A stretch of DNA of 64,000 nucleotides, taken from the NCBI RefSeq assembly GCF_900111925.1, contig NZ_FOKA01000018.1:1-64000 (forward strand), written 5' to 3'. Shown here one piece after another: positions 9,055 to 17,905 of this stretch. The position numbers and the translations under genes are program-made. Under the pieces are notes generated by a model. That model was not told the origin of the DNA, did not search any database, and saw only the letters and a list, made by a program, of their open reading frames with translations. The stretch is from Cellulomonas marina. Its GTDB lineage: Bacteria; Actinomycetota; Actinomycetes; Actinomycetales; Cellulomonadaceae. Numbering within the stretch: position 1 is the stretch's first letter; each line of letters opens with the position of its first letter.

Positions 9055-9654
9055 ATGGCCAACATCAGCCGCATCACCGACTTCCTCTTCACCGGCGGGG
9101 ACCTCCCCGTGCACCTCGGGACGGCCGCGATGCTCGCCGACCTCGACGACTACCGGGGCGAGGGCATCACGCACGTCGTCGACAACCGGATGGAGTGCTC
9201 CGACGAGGGCTTCTTCGCGAAGCACGCGCCGGACCTCGTGTACGTGCACAACGGCCAGGACGACCGAGGGCAGCGGATGCCCGACGCCTGGTTCGACCGC
9301 GGCGTGGGGGCCGCGATGGAGGCTCTCGCCCGCTCGACCGAGGCCGTCGTCCTGGTCCACTGCCACATGGGGGTCGACCGCGGCCCCTCCTTGGCCTACG
9401 CGATCCTCCTGGCGCTCGGCTGGGACACCCTCGACGCGATGCGTGCCCTGCGGGCGGCCCGGCCGATCGCCGCCGCGCACTACAGCGCGGACGCCCTCGA
9501 CTGGTGGTTGCGCTTCGACGGCGCCGCTGCGGCAGTCCGGCGCCGTGAGCACCGCCGGCTCGCAGAGTGGCACGAGCGGCACCCCCTTGACGTGCGGCAC
9601 GTCGTCCGACGGCAGCGCGAGCTCGAGGCGGCCGGCCTGCCGCTCGGGGCGTGA
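9055..9654 (+). CDS. Dual-specificity/tyrosine phosphatase-like protein
   Basis: A 199-residue cysteine phosphatase. The P-loop HCHMGVDRGPS matches HCxxGxxRxxS; the upstream Asp of the general-acid loop probably lies in the DDRGQRMPDAW segment. The start ATG at 9055 is followed by ISRITDFLFTGGDLP, the usual first strand of these proteins. The stop overlaps the start of the next gene, so the two are probably cotranslated; dephosphorylation of a partner of the VWA protein is possible but is inference. Confidence 0.8.
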   Translation: MANISRITDFLFTGGDLPVHLGTAAMLADLDDYRGEGITHVVDNRMECSDEGFFAKHAPDLVYVHNGQDDRGQRMPDAWFDRGVGAAMEALARSTEAVVLVHCHMGVDRGPSLAYAILLALGWDTLDAMRALRAARPIAAAHYSADALDWWLRFDGAAAAVRRREHRRLAEWHERHPLDVRHVVRRQRELEAAGLPLGA

Positions 9655-10946
9655 GCGCCATGGGGAACGGCCGGCTCCAGCTGGACGTCGTGGCGCTCGA
9701 CCAGGGGGACGAGGTGACCGTCCTGGTCGACGTGACGGCTCCCGTCCCCGACGGCACGGTCGAACGGGCGCCCGTGATGGTCGTCGTGGCGCTGGACCGG
9801 AGCGCCTCCATGTCGGGGCGGCGCATGCGGGCTGCCCGGGACGCGCTGGTCGACCTCGTCGGGCGGCTCCGGCCCGGCGACCGGTTCGGCCTCGTGACCT
9901 TCGACGACGAGGCACTCCTCGTCGTGCCGGCAGAGCCGGTGACCGACCCCGCCTCCGTCGTGGAGGTGATCGAGGACATCGTCGTGGGCGGGGGGACGGA
10001 CGTGTCTGCCGGGCTGCTCCGGGGGCTGCAGGAGGTGCGGCGCGTCTCGTCGGGCGGCCCTGCGCACCTCGTCGTGCTCAGCGACGGGCACGCCACCCGC
10101 GGGCTGACGTCGCCGGCGCTCCTCGGCGGCCTCGTCGGCCGGCACGCGCAGCACGGCGTCACCACCTCGACGCTGGGGCTCGGCCTGGGCTACGACGAAG
10201 GGTTGCTCGGTGCCGTCGCCCGGGCGGGCGGAGGGCAGGAGCTGTTCGCGGAGCACGCCGCCGAGGCGGGTCCGCTCCTCGCCCGGGTGCTGGACCGGGC
10301 CACGGAGCAGGTCGTCGTCGGAGCCGTCCTGCGCGTCCGGCGTGCGCAGGGCGTGGTCGATCTAGTCGTCGCCGACGAGCTGCCCGTGCACACGGTCGAC
10401 GACGGGCTCCTCGTCGAGCTCGGCGGTCTGACCGCGGGGGAGACCCGCTCCGTCGTCCTCACGGCAACGCGCGGGCGCCGGGGGACAGGCCCGGGCACGG
10501 AGGTCGCCCACCTCGAGCTGCGTGGCGCTGTGCTGCCCGGTCTCGAGGAGGACGAGCAGACGCGAACGGTGCGGCTCGGGGAGGTCGCCACCGACCCGTC
10601 CGTCGCCGCCCGGGTCCGCCGCGAGCTCCTCCACCGCGACACGCAGTCGGCCAAGCGGCGCGCCGCAGCGCACCTCGCCGACGGCGACGTCGATGCCGCG
10701 ACGGCGGTCCTCGGATCCGCGCTCACGGAGCTGCGGACCGTCGTCGGAGCGCCGGACCCGGGGCGCGAGCTCGACGACCTGCGGTCGGAGGGTGAGCGGC
10801 TCGCCCGCTTCATCGACGAGGCCGTGCAGGGATCGACGAGCCGTGCGGCCAAGGGGCTGCGGGCGGACGCGGCCGAGGGAGCACGGGGTGCGACGGGCTC
10901 GTCGAGCCCGACGGCCCGGGGCAGGACCACCGGACGGAGCGGGTGA
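9651..10946 (+). CDS. VWA-domain protein (metal-ion-dependent adhesion site)
   Basis: A 431-residue protein without a signal peptide. A strand VMVVVALDRSASMS supplies the DxSxS MIDAS motif at residues 49-53. GGGTDVSAG and VVLSDGHATRG give the remaining metal ligands of a von Willebrand A domain. A beta-rich region follows, and the last about 90 residues are helical and then disordered (Ser/Thr/Gly/Arg-rich). The GTG at 9651 overlaps the phosphatase stop by 4 nt; an ATG at 9660 is an alternative. VWA proteins of this kind often act as protein-assembly platforms. The precise role is unknown. Confidence 0.8.
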   Translation: MSAMGNGRLQLDVVALDQGDEVTVLVDVTAPVPDGTVERAPVMVVVALDRSASMSGRRMRAARDALVDLVGRLRPGDRFGLVTFDDEALLVVPAEPVTDPASVVEVIEDIVVGGGTDVSAGLLRGLQEVRRVSSGGPAHLVVLSDGHATRGLTSPALLGGLVGRHAQHGVTTSTLGLGLGYDEGLLGAVARAGGGQELFAEHAAEAGPLLARVLDRATEQVVVGAVLRVRRAQGVVDLVVADELPVHTVDDGLLVELGGLTAGETRSVVLTATRGRRGTGPGTEVAHLELRGAVLPGLEEDEQTRTVRLGEVATDPSVAARVRRELLHRDTQSAKRRAAAHLADGDVDAATAVLGSALTELRTVVGAPDPGRELDDLRSEGERLARFIDEAVQGSTSRAAKGLRADAAEGARGATGSSSPTARGRTTGRSG

Positions 10947-11042
10947 GTTGCCTCGCTCGGACGAGGGAGCCGACGCCGCTCCGCGAGCGCGACCCGTACC
11001 GCTGACGATCACCACGACGAGGCACGACGAGAGGACGAGACG

Positions 11043-11474
11043 ATGAGGACCTTCCTGCTGACCTACAACCCGCGGCGCTGGCAGGTGCCGGCGGACGAGT
11101 GGGACGCCCTGAGGTCGGGCACCGGGCGCGGCGAAACCGTGCCCGGTGACTGGTCCACAGGGCAGCGCCGCGATGTGGATCCGGGCGACCGGCTGTTCCT
11201 GCTCCGCCAGGGCAGCGAGCCGCGCGGCATCGTGGCCGCGGGCTGGGCGACGTCGGTGCCCGAGCGGGCGGTGCTCTTCGACGGCACGGGGTCGACGCAC
11301 TACGTCGACCTCGAGTGGGAGGTGGTGCTCGACCTCGACGACCCGCTCCCGACGGAGGTGCTGCTGCGCGAGGTGCCGCGGGTGCCGTGGAACGGGCTGC
11401 GGGGGAGCGGCGTGGAGGTCGCCCCCGAGGAGCTGTGGCTCCGGCACCTCAACGACGGTCGCACGGTCCGCTGA
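11043..11474 (+). CDS. EVE/PUA-like domain protein
   Basis: A 143-residue single-domain protein beginning FLLTYNPRRW and containing DVDPGDRLFLLRQGSEPRGIVAAGW, the strand pattern of EVE/PUA-like modified-nucleotide-binding modules. Such domains, alone or fused to nucleases, recognise modified bases in DNA or RNA. The same kind of fold begins the HNH nuclease at 934-1923. It stands alone between the VWA gene and the toxin-antitoxin pair. Confidence 0.7.
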   Translation: MRTFLLTYNPRRWQVPADEWDALRSGTGRGETVPGDWSTGQRRDVDPGDRLFLLRQGSEPRGIVAAGWATSVPERAVLFDGTGSTHYVDLEWEVVLDLDDPLPTEVLLREVPRVPWNGLRGSGVEVAPEELWLRHLNDGRTVR

Positions 11475-11582
11475 CGGCCCGACGGGGTGCCGCTCCACGG
11501 TGCGGCGCCCCGTCGGCACATAGCGCTGCCCTGACGCGGCCGCGCGCACCGCCGAGTGTGCATCCTTCGGGCATGACCAGAA

Positions 11583-11602
11583 GTTGGACTAGTATCTTCG
11601 CC
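11583..11602 (+). promoter_or_regulatory. Probable leaderless promoter of the antitoxin gene
   Basis: An unusually AT-rich patch, ttggactagtatctt, sits immediately before the antitoxin ATG at 11603. TAGTAT at 11590-11595 would act as the -10 box and place the transcript start at about the ATG, giving a leaderless mRNA. The near-palindrome GGACTAGTAtC may be the autoregulatory site. No convincing -35 was seen. Confidence 0.35.
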
Positions 11603-11896
11603 ATGGTCCACGTCCGGTCGGTGCCGCTCCACGACGCCAAAACAAAGCTCTCGGCGTACGTGGCCGAGGTGCGCGAGACGCACGAGCGCATCACGATCAC
11701 CCGCCACGGTGAGGCGGAGGCGGTCCTCATCTCCGCCGACGAGCTCGACGTGCTCGAGGAGACGCTCGAGCTCCTGGCCGGCGGTGCGCTCTCCGACGCC
11801 GAGGCGGCGCGTCGTGCCCACGACGAGGGCAGGACCACGTCGCTCGACGACCTGAAGGCCGAGCTGCGTGCGGCCGGCAAGCTGCCTCCGGGGTGA
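11603..11896 (+). CDS. Phd/YefM-type antitoxin
   Basis: A 97-residue antitoxin with the N-terminal Phd/YefM DNA-binding fold: SVPLHDAKTKLSAYVAEV, then ERITITRHGEAEAVLISADE. The C-terminal half, ending GRTTSLDDLKAEL, should wrap the toxin. Its stop overlaps the toxin start by 4 nt, the usual antitoxin-first order that gives coupled translation. An in-frame ATG at 11573 would add ten residues without homology. A close relative occurs as an orphan at 44356-44670. Confidence 0.85.
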   Translation: MVHVRSVPLHDAKTKLSAYVAEVRETHERITITRHGEAEAVLISADELDVLEETLELLAGGALSDAEAARRAHDEGRTTSLDDLKAELRAAGKLPPG

Positions 11897-12153
11897 GCTA
11901 CCGGGTCGAGCTCGCACCTCGCGCGCGACGCGAGATCACCCGCCTGCCGAATCGCGTCGTGCCCGCGGTCGTCGAGTTCCTGGACGTCATCGCGGAGAAC
12001 CCGTTCCGGGTGAGCAAGGCGCTGCACCCACCGCTGGACCACCTCCGGTCCGCGCGCCGAGGCGCCTACCGCATCCTGTTCGAGGTGGACGACGAGGAGA
12101 AGGTGGTCGTCGTGGCTCGTGTCGACCACCGCGCGGACGTCTACCGGCCCTGA
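11893..12153 (+). CDS. RelE/ParE-family toxin
   Basis: An 86-residue toxin of the RelE/ParE fold: YRVELAPRARREITRLP, a central RSARRGAYRILFEVDDE with the conserved RxGxYRILF strand, and VVVVARVDHRADVY at the end. RelE-type members cleave mRNA on the ribosome; ParE-type members poison gyrase. RelE is slightly favoured by YRILFEV and the final HRADVY. It ends 93 bp before the Wadjet jetA gene on the same strand. Confidence 0.85.
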   Translation: MSYRVELAPRARREITRLPNRVVPAVVEFLDVIAENPFRVSKALHPPLDHLRSARRGAYRILFEVDDEEKVVVVARVDHRADVYRP

Positions 12154-12246
12154 CGGAGACGGGTGGGCCTTGGTCGGACCTGGTGAGCCGCGACGGCGAT
12201 GACGGAGAGGGTCCGGCTGTCGGTGGCGTGACCTACCGTCGCTGCC

Positions 12247-13704
12247 GTGACCGCGCTGCACCGCACGCTGGAGGCGTCGCGCCTGGCCGAAGGGCCGGCG
12301 TGGACGCTGCTGCGCGCCGACCACCGGGCCGTCGCGGTCGGGGTGCTCGGCGAGCACCTCGGCGGTGAGGTGCGCCGCCTGGCGGCCCCGGTGCTCGCCG
12401 AGCGCCTGGAGGAGGACCTGGTCGTGCTCCGGGACCACGGGTTCGCCCTGCCTCAGACCGCGCAGGCCTACCTCAAGGAGTGGACCGACCAGGGCTGGCT
12501 CGTGCGGCGGCCCGCCGAGGGGCGCGAGGAGACGCTCGAGCTGTCCGACGGCGCCCTGGCGGCGCTGCGCTTCGTCGCCGGGGTGGCCGAGGCGCGGCGG
12601 ACGGTGACCGAGTCGCGGCTCGTCACCATCGTCGAACGCCTGCGGGCGCTGGCGGTGGCCACGGATCCCGACGCCTCGTCGCGTCTGGCCGCCCTCATGG
12701 CCGAGCGGGACCGGCTCGAGGCCCGCATCGCACAGGTCGAGGCCGGTGAGGTGGACGTGCTCGCGCCGGAGCGTGCGCTCGAGCAGGCGCGGGACCTGCT
12801 GGCGCTCGCGGCGGAGCTGCCCGCGGACTTCGCCCGGGTGCGCGCCGAGCTCGAGCGCATCAACGTCGAGCTGCGGCGTCGGCTGGTCGAGGACCCCGAC
12901 GAGCGCGGCGCGGTCCTCGACGACGTCTTCCGCGGCGTGGACCACCTCGCCGACTCCGACGCCGGGCGGAGCTTCGACGGGTTCCACGCGCTCATGCTGG
13001 ATCCGGAGCTGTCGGCCGACGTCGAGGGGACGGTCGCGGCGGTGCTGGACCGGCCGTTCGCCACGGCGTTGGGCGAGGGGCGCCGGTCGCTGCGGCGGCT
13101 CATGCCGACTCTGCAGGACTCGAGCACCGAGGTGCACGACGTCATGACGTCCTTCAGCCGGAGCCTGCGGCGCTTCGTGCAGAGCCGCGAGCTCGGCGAG
13201 GAGCGGCACCTGCACCGCCTCCTGCAGGACGCCCAGCGGGACGCGCTCGCGGTCGCCGAGCGGGTGCCGCCGTTCCGTCGGCTCGACCTGACGCTCGACC
13301 TGTCCTCGGTGCCGGTGGGGTCGGTCGCCGCCCTGGTGCTGCACGACCCCGCCGACGCCCGCGTCGCGGCCGACGTGCTGCCGGCGGCGGTGCCGCCGGT
13401 CGACGTGGCCGCGCTGCGGGAGCTGGCGCGGGCGTCCGAGATCGACCTGCGCGAGCTGCAGACGCACGTCGACGAGGTCCTGGTCACGCAGGGGACTGCG
13501 ACGATCGGGGAGGTGCTCGCCGCCCGTCCCGCCACGCAGGGGGTGGCGAGCGTCGTCGGGCTGCTCGTGCTGGCGGAGGAGCAGGGGACGCGGCTGGAGG
13601 GCGAGGAGGAGACGGTGGCGTGGACGTCGACGACCGGGGTCGAGCGGTGCGGCACGGTGCCGCGGTACCTCTTCGTGCGGCGGACCGCCGAGGTGGTCCG
13701 GTGA
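12247..13704 (+). CDS. jetA: Wadjet system protein JetA (DUF3375)
   Basis: A 485-residue DUF3375 protein, the kleisin-like subunit of the Wadjet complex. It begins with a winged-helix region (LRADHRAVAVGVLGEHLG), has the family helix [20 protein letters not shown], and a long helical middle with SFSRSLRRFVQS. Wadjet complexes extrude DNA loops and cleave small circular DNA. It is the first of four tightly overlapping genes; its stop overlaps the jetB GTG start by 4 nt. The promoter should lie in the 93 bp after the toxin gene unless transcription continues from there. Confidence 0.9.
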   Translation: MTALHRTLEASRLAEGPAWTLLRADHRAVAVGVLGEHLGGEVRRLAAPVLAERLEEDLVVLRDHGFALPQTAQAYLKEWTDQGWLVRRPAEGREETLELSDGALAALRFVAGVAEARRTVTESRLVTIVERLRALAVATDPDASSRLAALMAERDRLEARIAQVEAGEVDVLAPERALEQARDLLALAAELPADFARVRAELERINVELRRRLVEDPDERGAVLDDVFRGVDHLADSDAGRSFDGFHALMLDPELSADVEGTVAAVLDRPFATALGEGRRSLRRLMPTLQDSSTEVHDVMTSFSRSLRRFVQSRELGEERHLHRLLQDAQRDALAVAERVPPFRRLDLTLDLSSVPVGSVAALVLHDPADARVAADVLPAAVPPVDVAALRELARASEIDLRELQTHVDEVLVTQGTATIGEVLAARPATQGVASVVGLLVLAEEQGTRLEGEEETVAWTSTTGVERCGTVPRYLFVRRTAEVVR

Positions 13705-14516
13705 GCGCGGCGGTCGAGGAGACCACAAGTCCTCGTGATGACGGTGGGGCCGGCGCCGGGCTCGACGACGCGCCCCGCGGGGACGGGCTCTGGGCGGACG
13801 ACACGGGCACGCTGCGCGAGGCGTCGCGGCGGGCGCTCGTCGCCCTGGTGCGCGGGCCCTACCTCTCCGCCGAACGCCAGGCCCAGCTGTGGTCGGCGCT
13901 CCTCGTCGACGAGCCCGCCGTCCGCTCCCGGCTGGCCGACCTCTTCCTCGGGCTCGTGGTCGACCACGAGGCCGGCGTCGCGTTCGTGCGGAACGTCGAC
14001 GACGACGCCCTCGCCGCGCCCACGGTGGTGCGCAGCGTCGGTCTGACGTTCATGGACACCGCGATGCTCCTGCACCTGCGGGGGCTGCTCGTCCGCGCCG
14101 CGGGCGGCGAGCGGGTGATCGTCGGCGAGGACGAGGTCGTCGAGCAGCTCGCCGTCTACCGTGCGGCGACCAGCACGGACGCCGCCGGCTTCGCGAAGCG
14201 CGTGCGGGCCTCCTGGCGCAAGCTCGACGACTACGGCCTGCTGCAGCGCACGTCCTCCGAGGGGCGCTGGGAGGTCTCGCCCGTCCTGCGGCTGGTCTTC
14301 GGGGCGGAGCAGGTGGCGGCCGTGCAGGGGGAGTACCGGCGCCTGCTCGAAGGGCCGGGAGGTGCGTCCGTCGGCGACAGGGTGCCGGGTGACGAGCGAT
14401 CGGGCGACGAGGTGCAGGGCCACGCGGAGGCGGCGTCGGCCGGAGCCGGCGGAGCCGCCGATGTCGGCAACGACGCAGACGGGCGGGACGTCATCGGCGA
14501 GGAGGGCGTGCGGTGA
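13701..14516 (+). CDS. jetB: Wadjet system protein JetB (DUF4194)
   Basis: A 271-residue DUF4194 protein, the KITE-like winged-helix subunit that bridges JetA and JetC. The core runs from ALVALVRGPYLSAERQ through LWSALLVDEPAVRSRLADLF and LTFMDTAMLLHLRGLL to a C-terminal winged helix around SWRKLDDYGLLQR. An acidic, Ala/Gly-rich tail of about 55 residues follows. The GTG at 13701 overlaps the jetA stop; the frame is open further upstream but only inside jetA. Confidence 0.9.
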   Translation: MSAAVEETTSPRDDGGAGAGLDDAPRGDGLWADDTGTLREASRRALVALVRGPYLSAERQAQLWSALLVDEPAVRSRLADLFLGLVVDHEAGVAFVRNVDDDALAAPTVVRSVGLTFMDTAMLLHLRGLLVRAAGGERVIVGEDEVVEQLAVYRAATSTDAAGFAKRVRASWRKLDDYGLLQRTSSEGRWEVSPVLRLVFGAEQVAAVQGEYRRLLEGPGGASVGDRVPGDERSGDEVQGHAEAASAGAGGAADVGNDADGRDVIGEEGVR

Positions 14517-17500
14517 CGGCGCTGCCGACGGGCGGCCGGCAGGACGTCCTCGCCCTCGACGGCGAGCCCGACGACGACCCGGGCCGAGAGGTAGGCCCTC
14601 CGGGGCCCGAGCACCCCGGCCAGTGGCGGCTCGACCGCGTCGAGGTGGTCAACTGGGGCACGTTCGACGGGCACCACGTCGTGGACGTCGCGCGCTCCGG
14701 CTTCCTCTTGACGGGGCACTCCGGCTCCGGGAAGTCGTCGCTGCTCGACGCGGTCGCGGCCGTGCTGACGCCGCGCGGCCGCCTGCGCTTCAACGCCGCA
14801 GCCGCGGATGCGGGGCAGCAAGGCCAGGACCGCACCGTCGCCTCCTACGTCCGCGGGGCGTGGAGCCGCCAGGCCGACGAGCTCACCGGCGAGGTGGTGA
14901 GCCAGCACCTCCGCACCGGCGCGACGTGGAGCGGCATCCTGCTGCGGTACGCCGACGGCACCGCCCGGCCGCCCGTGCACCTGGTCAAGCTCCTGCACAT
15001 GCGGCGCAGCGCGGCCACCGCCTCCGAGGTGTCGGACCAGCACCTGCTGACGACGACACCGCTCGGCCTGCTCGACCTCGCGCCCTATGCGGCGAACGGG
15101 CTCGAGGCGCGCCGGCTGAAGCAGGCGTACCCCGACGCGACCGTGACCGATCGCCACAGCGTCTTCGCCGCCCGCTTCACGCGGCTGCTCGGCATGCGGG
15201 GGGACAACGCGCTCGAGCTGCTCCACCGCACGCAGGCGGCGAAGAACCTCGGCAGCCTCGACGAGCTCTTCCGCGGCTACATGCTCGACGAGCCCGCGAC
15301 GTTCCGGCTCGCCGAGACCGCGGTGGAGCAGTTCGCCGAGCTCTCGCAGGCGCACGCCGCGGTCGTCGAGGCGCGCGACCAGGTGGCGCACCTCGCCCCG
15401 CTCGAGGCCCTGTCCGCCGGGTACGACGAGGCCGAGCACGCGCTCCGGCACGCCGAGACGCTGCGGGACGTGCTGCCCGTCGTGACGGACGCCTGGCGCC
15501 GCCGCCTGGTGGAGGAGGAGTCCGAGCGCACCCGCTCGGCCCTGGAGATCGCCGACGCCGACCGCGTGCGTGCCGAGGTGGAGCGGGCCCTCGCCGACCG
15601 GGCCGTCCTCGGCGCGGAGGCGGCGCTCGACGAGCGCGGGGGCCGTGCAGTGCGGGAAGCCGCGGACGCGGTGGCGACGGCGGAGGGCTCGCTGCGGCAG
15701 GTCGCGGCGTCCCGCCTCGAGGTCGCCGCCGCCCTGGAGGCGGTGGGGGTCGCCATGCCCGGCACCGCCGCGGAGTGGGCGGAGCTGCGCGCCCAGGCGG
15801 CCCGCGAGCGGGCGGAGCTGGCCACGGGGGCCACGGCCCGGCGCGAGCGGCTCCGGGACGCCTACGGCGCCGACTCGACGGCGGCCGGCGAGGTGCACCG
15901 GCTGGAGCGGGAGCTCGACGTCCTGCGGCGGGTGCGATCCAATCTCGACGCCGGCCTGATCGACGCCCGTCGTCGGGTCGCCGCCGCGGCGGGGATCGGG
16001 GAGCGCGAGCTGCCGTTCGCGGGCGAGCTGCTGCAGGTGCGCCCCGAGCACGCCGCGTGGGCGGGGGCGATCGAGCGCGCGCTGCGGCCGCTGGCCGTCG
16101 TGCTGCTCGTGCCGGCCGTGCACCGGCACGCCGTGGTGGCCGCGGTGGACGCCACCCACCTGGGCGCCCGCCTCCGGCTGGAGGTCGTGGCGCCCGACGT
16201 CGCCGGGCCGCCGCGCAGCGTGGGGGAGCGCTCGCTCGTCCGTCGGGTCGAGGTCAGGCCCGGGGCGTTCGCCCCCTGGCTGGGGAGCACGCTGTCGCGC
16301 ACCTACGACCTGGAGTGCGTCGAGCAGGTCGCGGACCTGCACCTCGTCGACCGCGGCCTCACCCGTGCCGGGCAGGTCAAGCGGGGACCCCGCAGCTTCG
16401 ACAAGGACGACCGGCGGCGCGTCGACGACCGCGAGGGCTGGGTCCTCGGATGGGACAACGCCGACAAGGTCGAGCACCTGCTCGGTCTGCTCCGGACGGC
16501 TCAGGGGGTGGCCGCGCGGGCGGCGGAGGCCGCGCGCCGCGCCCAGGGGGACGACGAGGCGGCGGTCCGGCGGGAGCAGACGCTGTCGGTCGTCGAGCAG
16601 CGTCCGTGGGACGAGCTCGACGTCTCGGCCGCCGAGAGCCGGCTCGAGGCGGCCCGCCGCGCCCACGCGCGGCTGCTCGCCGCGAGCGAGGACCTCCGTG
16701 CGGCCCAGCACGCGCTCGCCCAGGCGCAGGACGAGGCCCGCCGCGCCCGCAAGGTCCAGGACGAGACCCAGCAGCGGGTGTCCGACCTGCGGGGCGAGCT
16801 GAGGACCCTGTCCCGCCGGCACGAGGGGCTCGCCGACGCGGACGACGCGCACGTCGCCCCGGAGGTCCGCGACGAGCTGCACCGCCGCTACCGCGAACGG
16901 CGCCGCGCCCTGACGTCGGAGAACCTGTCGGACGTCGGCATGCAGGTCCAGCGAGCGCTGGAGAACGAGCGCGCCGCGGCCCTCGAGCGGCGGGCGCAGG
17001 CGGAGCAGCAGATCGTCGCGCTGCAGGGGTCGTTCCGCGACCGCTGGCGCGGGCTGGCCGGTGACCTGACGGGGCATGTCGACGATCGCCCGGGCTACCT
17101 CGACGTCCTGCGGCGGCTGCGCGCCGACCGGCTGCCGGAGTTCGAGACCCGGTTCTTCGAGCTCCTCGGGCGGCAGTCGCAACGCAACGTCGGCGTCCTG
17201 CGCCAGACGGTGCTGCGGGCCCTCGGCGAGATCCGCGACCGCATCGACCCCGTCAACCGGTCGCTGCGGCGCTCGGCCTTCGACCGCGGGCGGTACCTGC
17301 AGATCCGCCCGCAGGAGAGCCGGACGCCTGCCGTCGTCGACTTCCTGGCGGACCTGCGGACGATCTCGGAGGGCTCCTGGGCGCCGGAGGACCGTGTCGC
17401 CGCCGAGGCGCGGTTCGCGGTCATGGCACGGCTCATGCGCCGCCTGCAGTCCTCCGACGCCGCGGACCGCGCCTGGCGCGCGCAGTGCCTCGACACCCGA

Positions 17501-17905
17501 CGCCACGTCACCTTCGTCGGCCTCGAGGTCGACGAGGAGGGCACCGTCCTCAACGTCCACGACTCCGCGGCTGGGCTGTCCGGCGGGCAGCGGCAGAAGC
17601 TCGTCGTCTTCTGCCTCGCGGCGGCGTTGCGCTACCAGCTCGCCGGGGACGACGAGGCCGTGCCGGGGTACGGCACCGTGGTCCTGGACGAGGCGTTCGA
17701 CAAGGCCGACAGCCGCTTCACCGCCATGGCCATGGATGTCTTCCTCGAGTTCGGGTTCCACATGGTGCTCGCGACGCCGCTGAAGCTGCTGCAGACCCTC
17801 GAGGAGTACGTCGGCGGCATCGGGCTGGTCACCTGCACGGACTTCCGCGCCTCGCACGTCGGGCTGGTCGGCGTGCGGGACGGCCAGCTGGTGGACGCGG
17901 GGTGA
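14513..17905 (+). CDS. jetC: Wadjet system SMC-like ATPase JetC
   Basis: An 1130-residue SMC/MukB-like ATPase, the motor of the Wadjet complex. Residues 38-60 match the family entry (WRLDRVEVVNWGTFDGHH), Walker A GHSGSGKS lies at 68-75, and long coiled coils fill most of 280-900. The ABC signature SAAGLSGGQRQKLVVF-like block (GLSGGQRQKL) and Walker B TVVLDEAFDKAD lie near the C-terminus. The start is a GTG overlapping the jetB stop by 4 nt, and the stop overlaps jetD in the same way. Length and motif order fit an intact protein. Confidence 0.92.
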   Translation: MTALPTGGRQDVLALDGEPDDDPGREVGPPGPEHPGQWRLDRVEVVNWGTFDGHHVVDVARSGFLLTGHSGSGKSSLLDAVAAVLTPRGRLRFNAAAADAGQQGQDRTVASYVRGAWSRQADELTGEVVSQHLRTGATWSGILLRYADGTARPPVHLVKLLHMRRSAATASEVSDQHLLTTTPLGLLDLAPYAANGLEARRLKQAYPDATVTDRHSVFAARFTRLLGMRGDNALELLHRTQAAKNLGSLDELFRGYMLDEPATFRLAETAVEQFAELSQAHAAVVEARDQVAHLAPLEALSAGYDEAEHALRHAETLRDVLPVVTDAWRRRLVEEESERTRSALEIADADRVRAEVERALADRAVLGAEAALDERGGRAVREAADAVATAEGSLRQVAASRLEVAAALEAVGVAMPGTAAEWAELRAQAARERAELATGATARRERLRDAYGADSTAAGEVHRLERELDVLRRVRSNLDAGLIDARRRVAAAAGIGERELPFAGELLQVRPEHAAWAGAIERALRPLAVVLLVPAVHRHAVVAAVDATHLGARLRLEVVAPDVAGPPRSVGERSLVRRVEVRPGAFAPWLGSTLSRTYDLECVEQVADLHLVDRGLTRAGQVKRGPRSFDKDDRRRVDDREGWVLGWDNADKVEHLLGLLRTAQGVAARAAEAARRAQGDDEAAVRREQTLSVVEQRPWDELDVSAAESRLEAARRAHARLLAASEDLRAAQHALAQAQDEARRARKVQDETQQRVSDLRGELRTLSRRHEGLADADDAHVAPEVRDELHRRYRERRRALTSENLSDVGMQVQRALENERAAALERRAQAEQQIVALQGSFRDRWRGLAGDLTGHVDDRPGYLDVLRRLRADRLPEFETRFFELLGRQSQRNVGVLRQTVLRALGEIRDRIDPVNRSLRRSAFDRGRYLQIRPQESRTPAVVDFLADLRTISEGSWAPEDRVAAEARFAVMARLMRRLQSSDAADRAWRAQCLDTRRHVTFVGLEVDEEGTVLNVHDSAAGLSGGQRQKLVVFCLAAALRYQLAGDDEAVPGYGTVVLDEAFDKADSRFTAMAMDVFLEFGFHMVLATPLKLLQTLEEYVGGIGLVTCTDFRASHVGLVGVRDGQLVDAG

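Noticed and set aside
14231..17857. 1208-residue minus-strand frame opposite jetC
   Set aside because: Shadow of the Wadjet ATPase gene; no recognisable domain.
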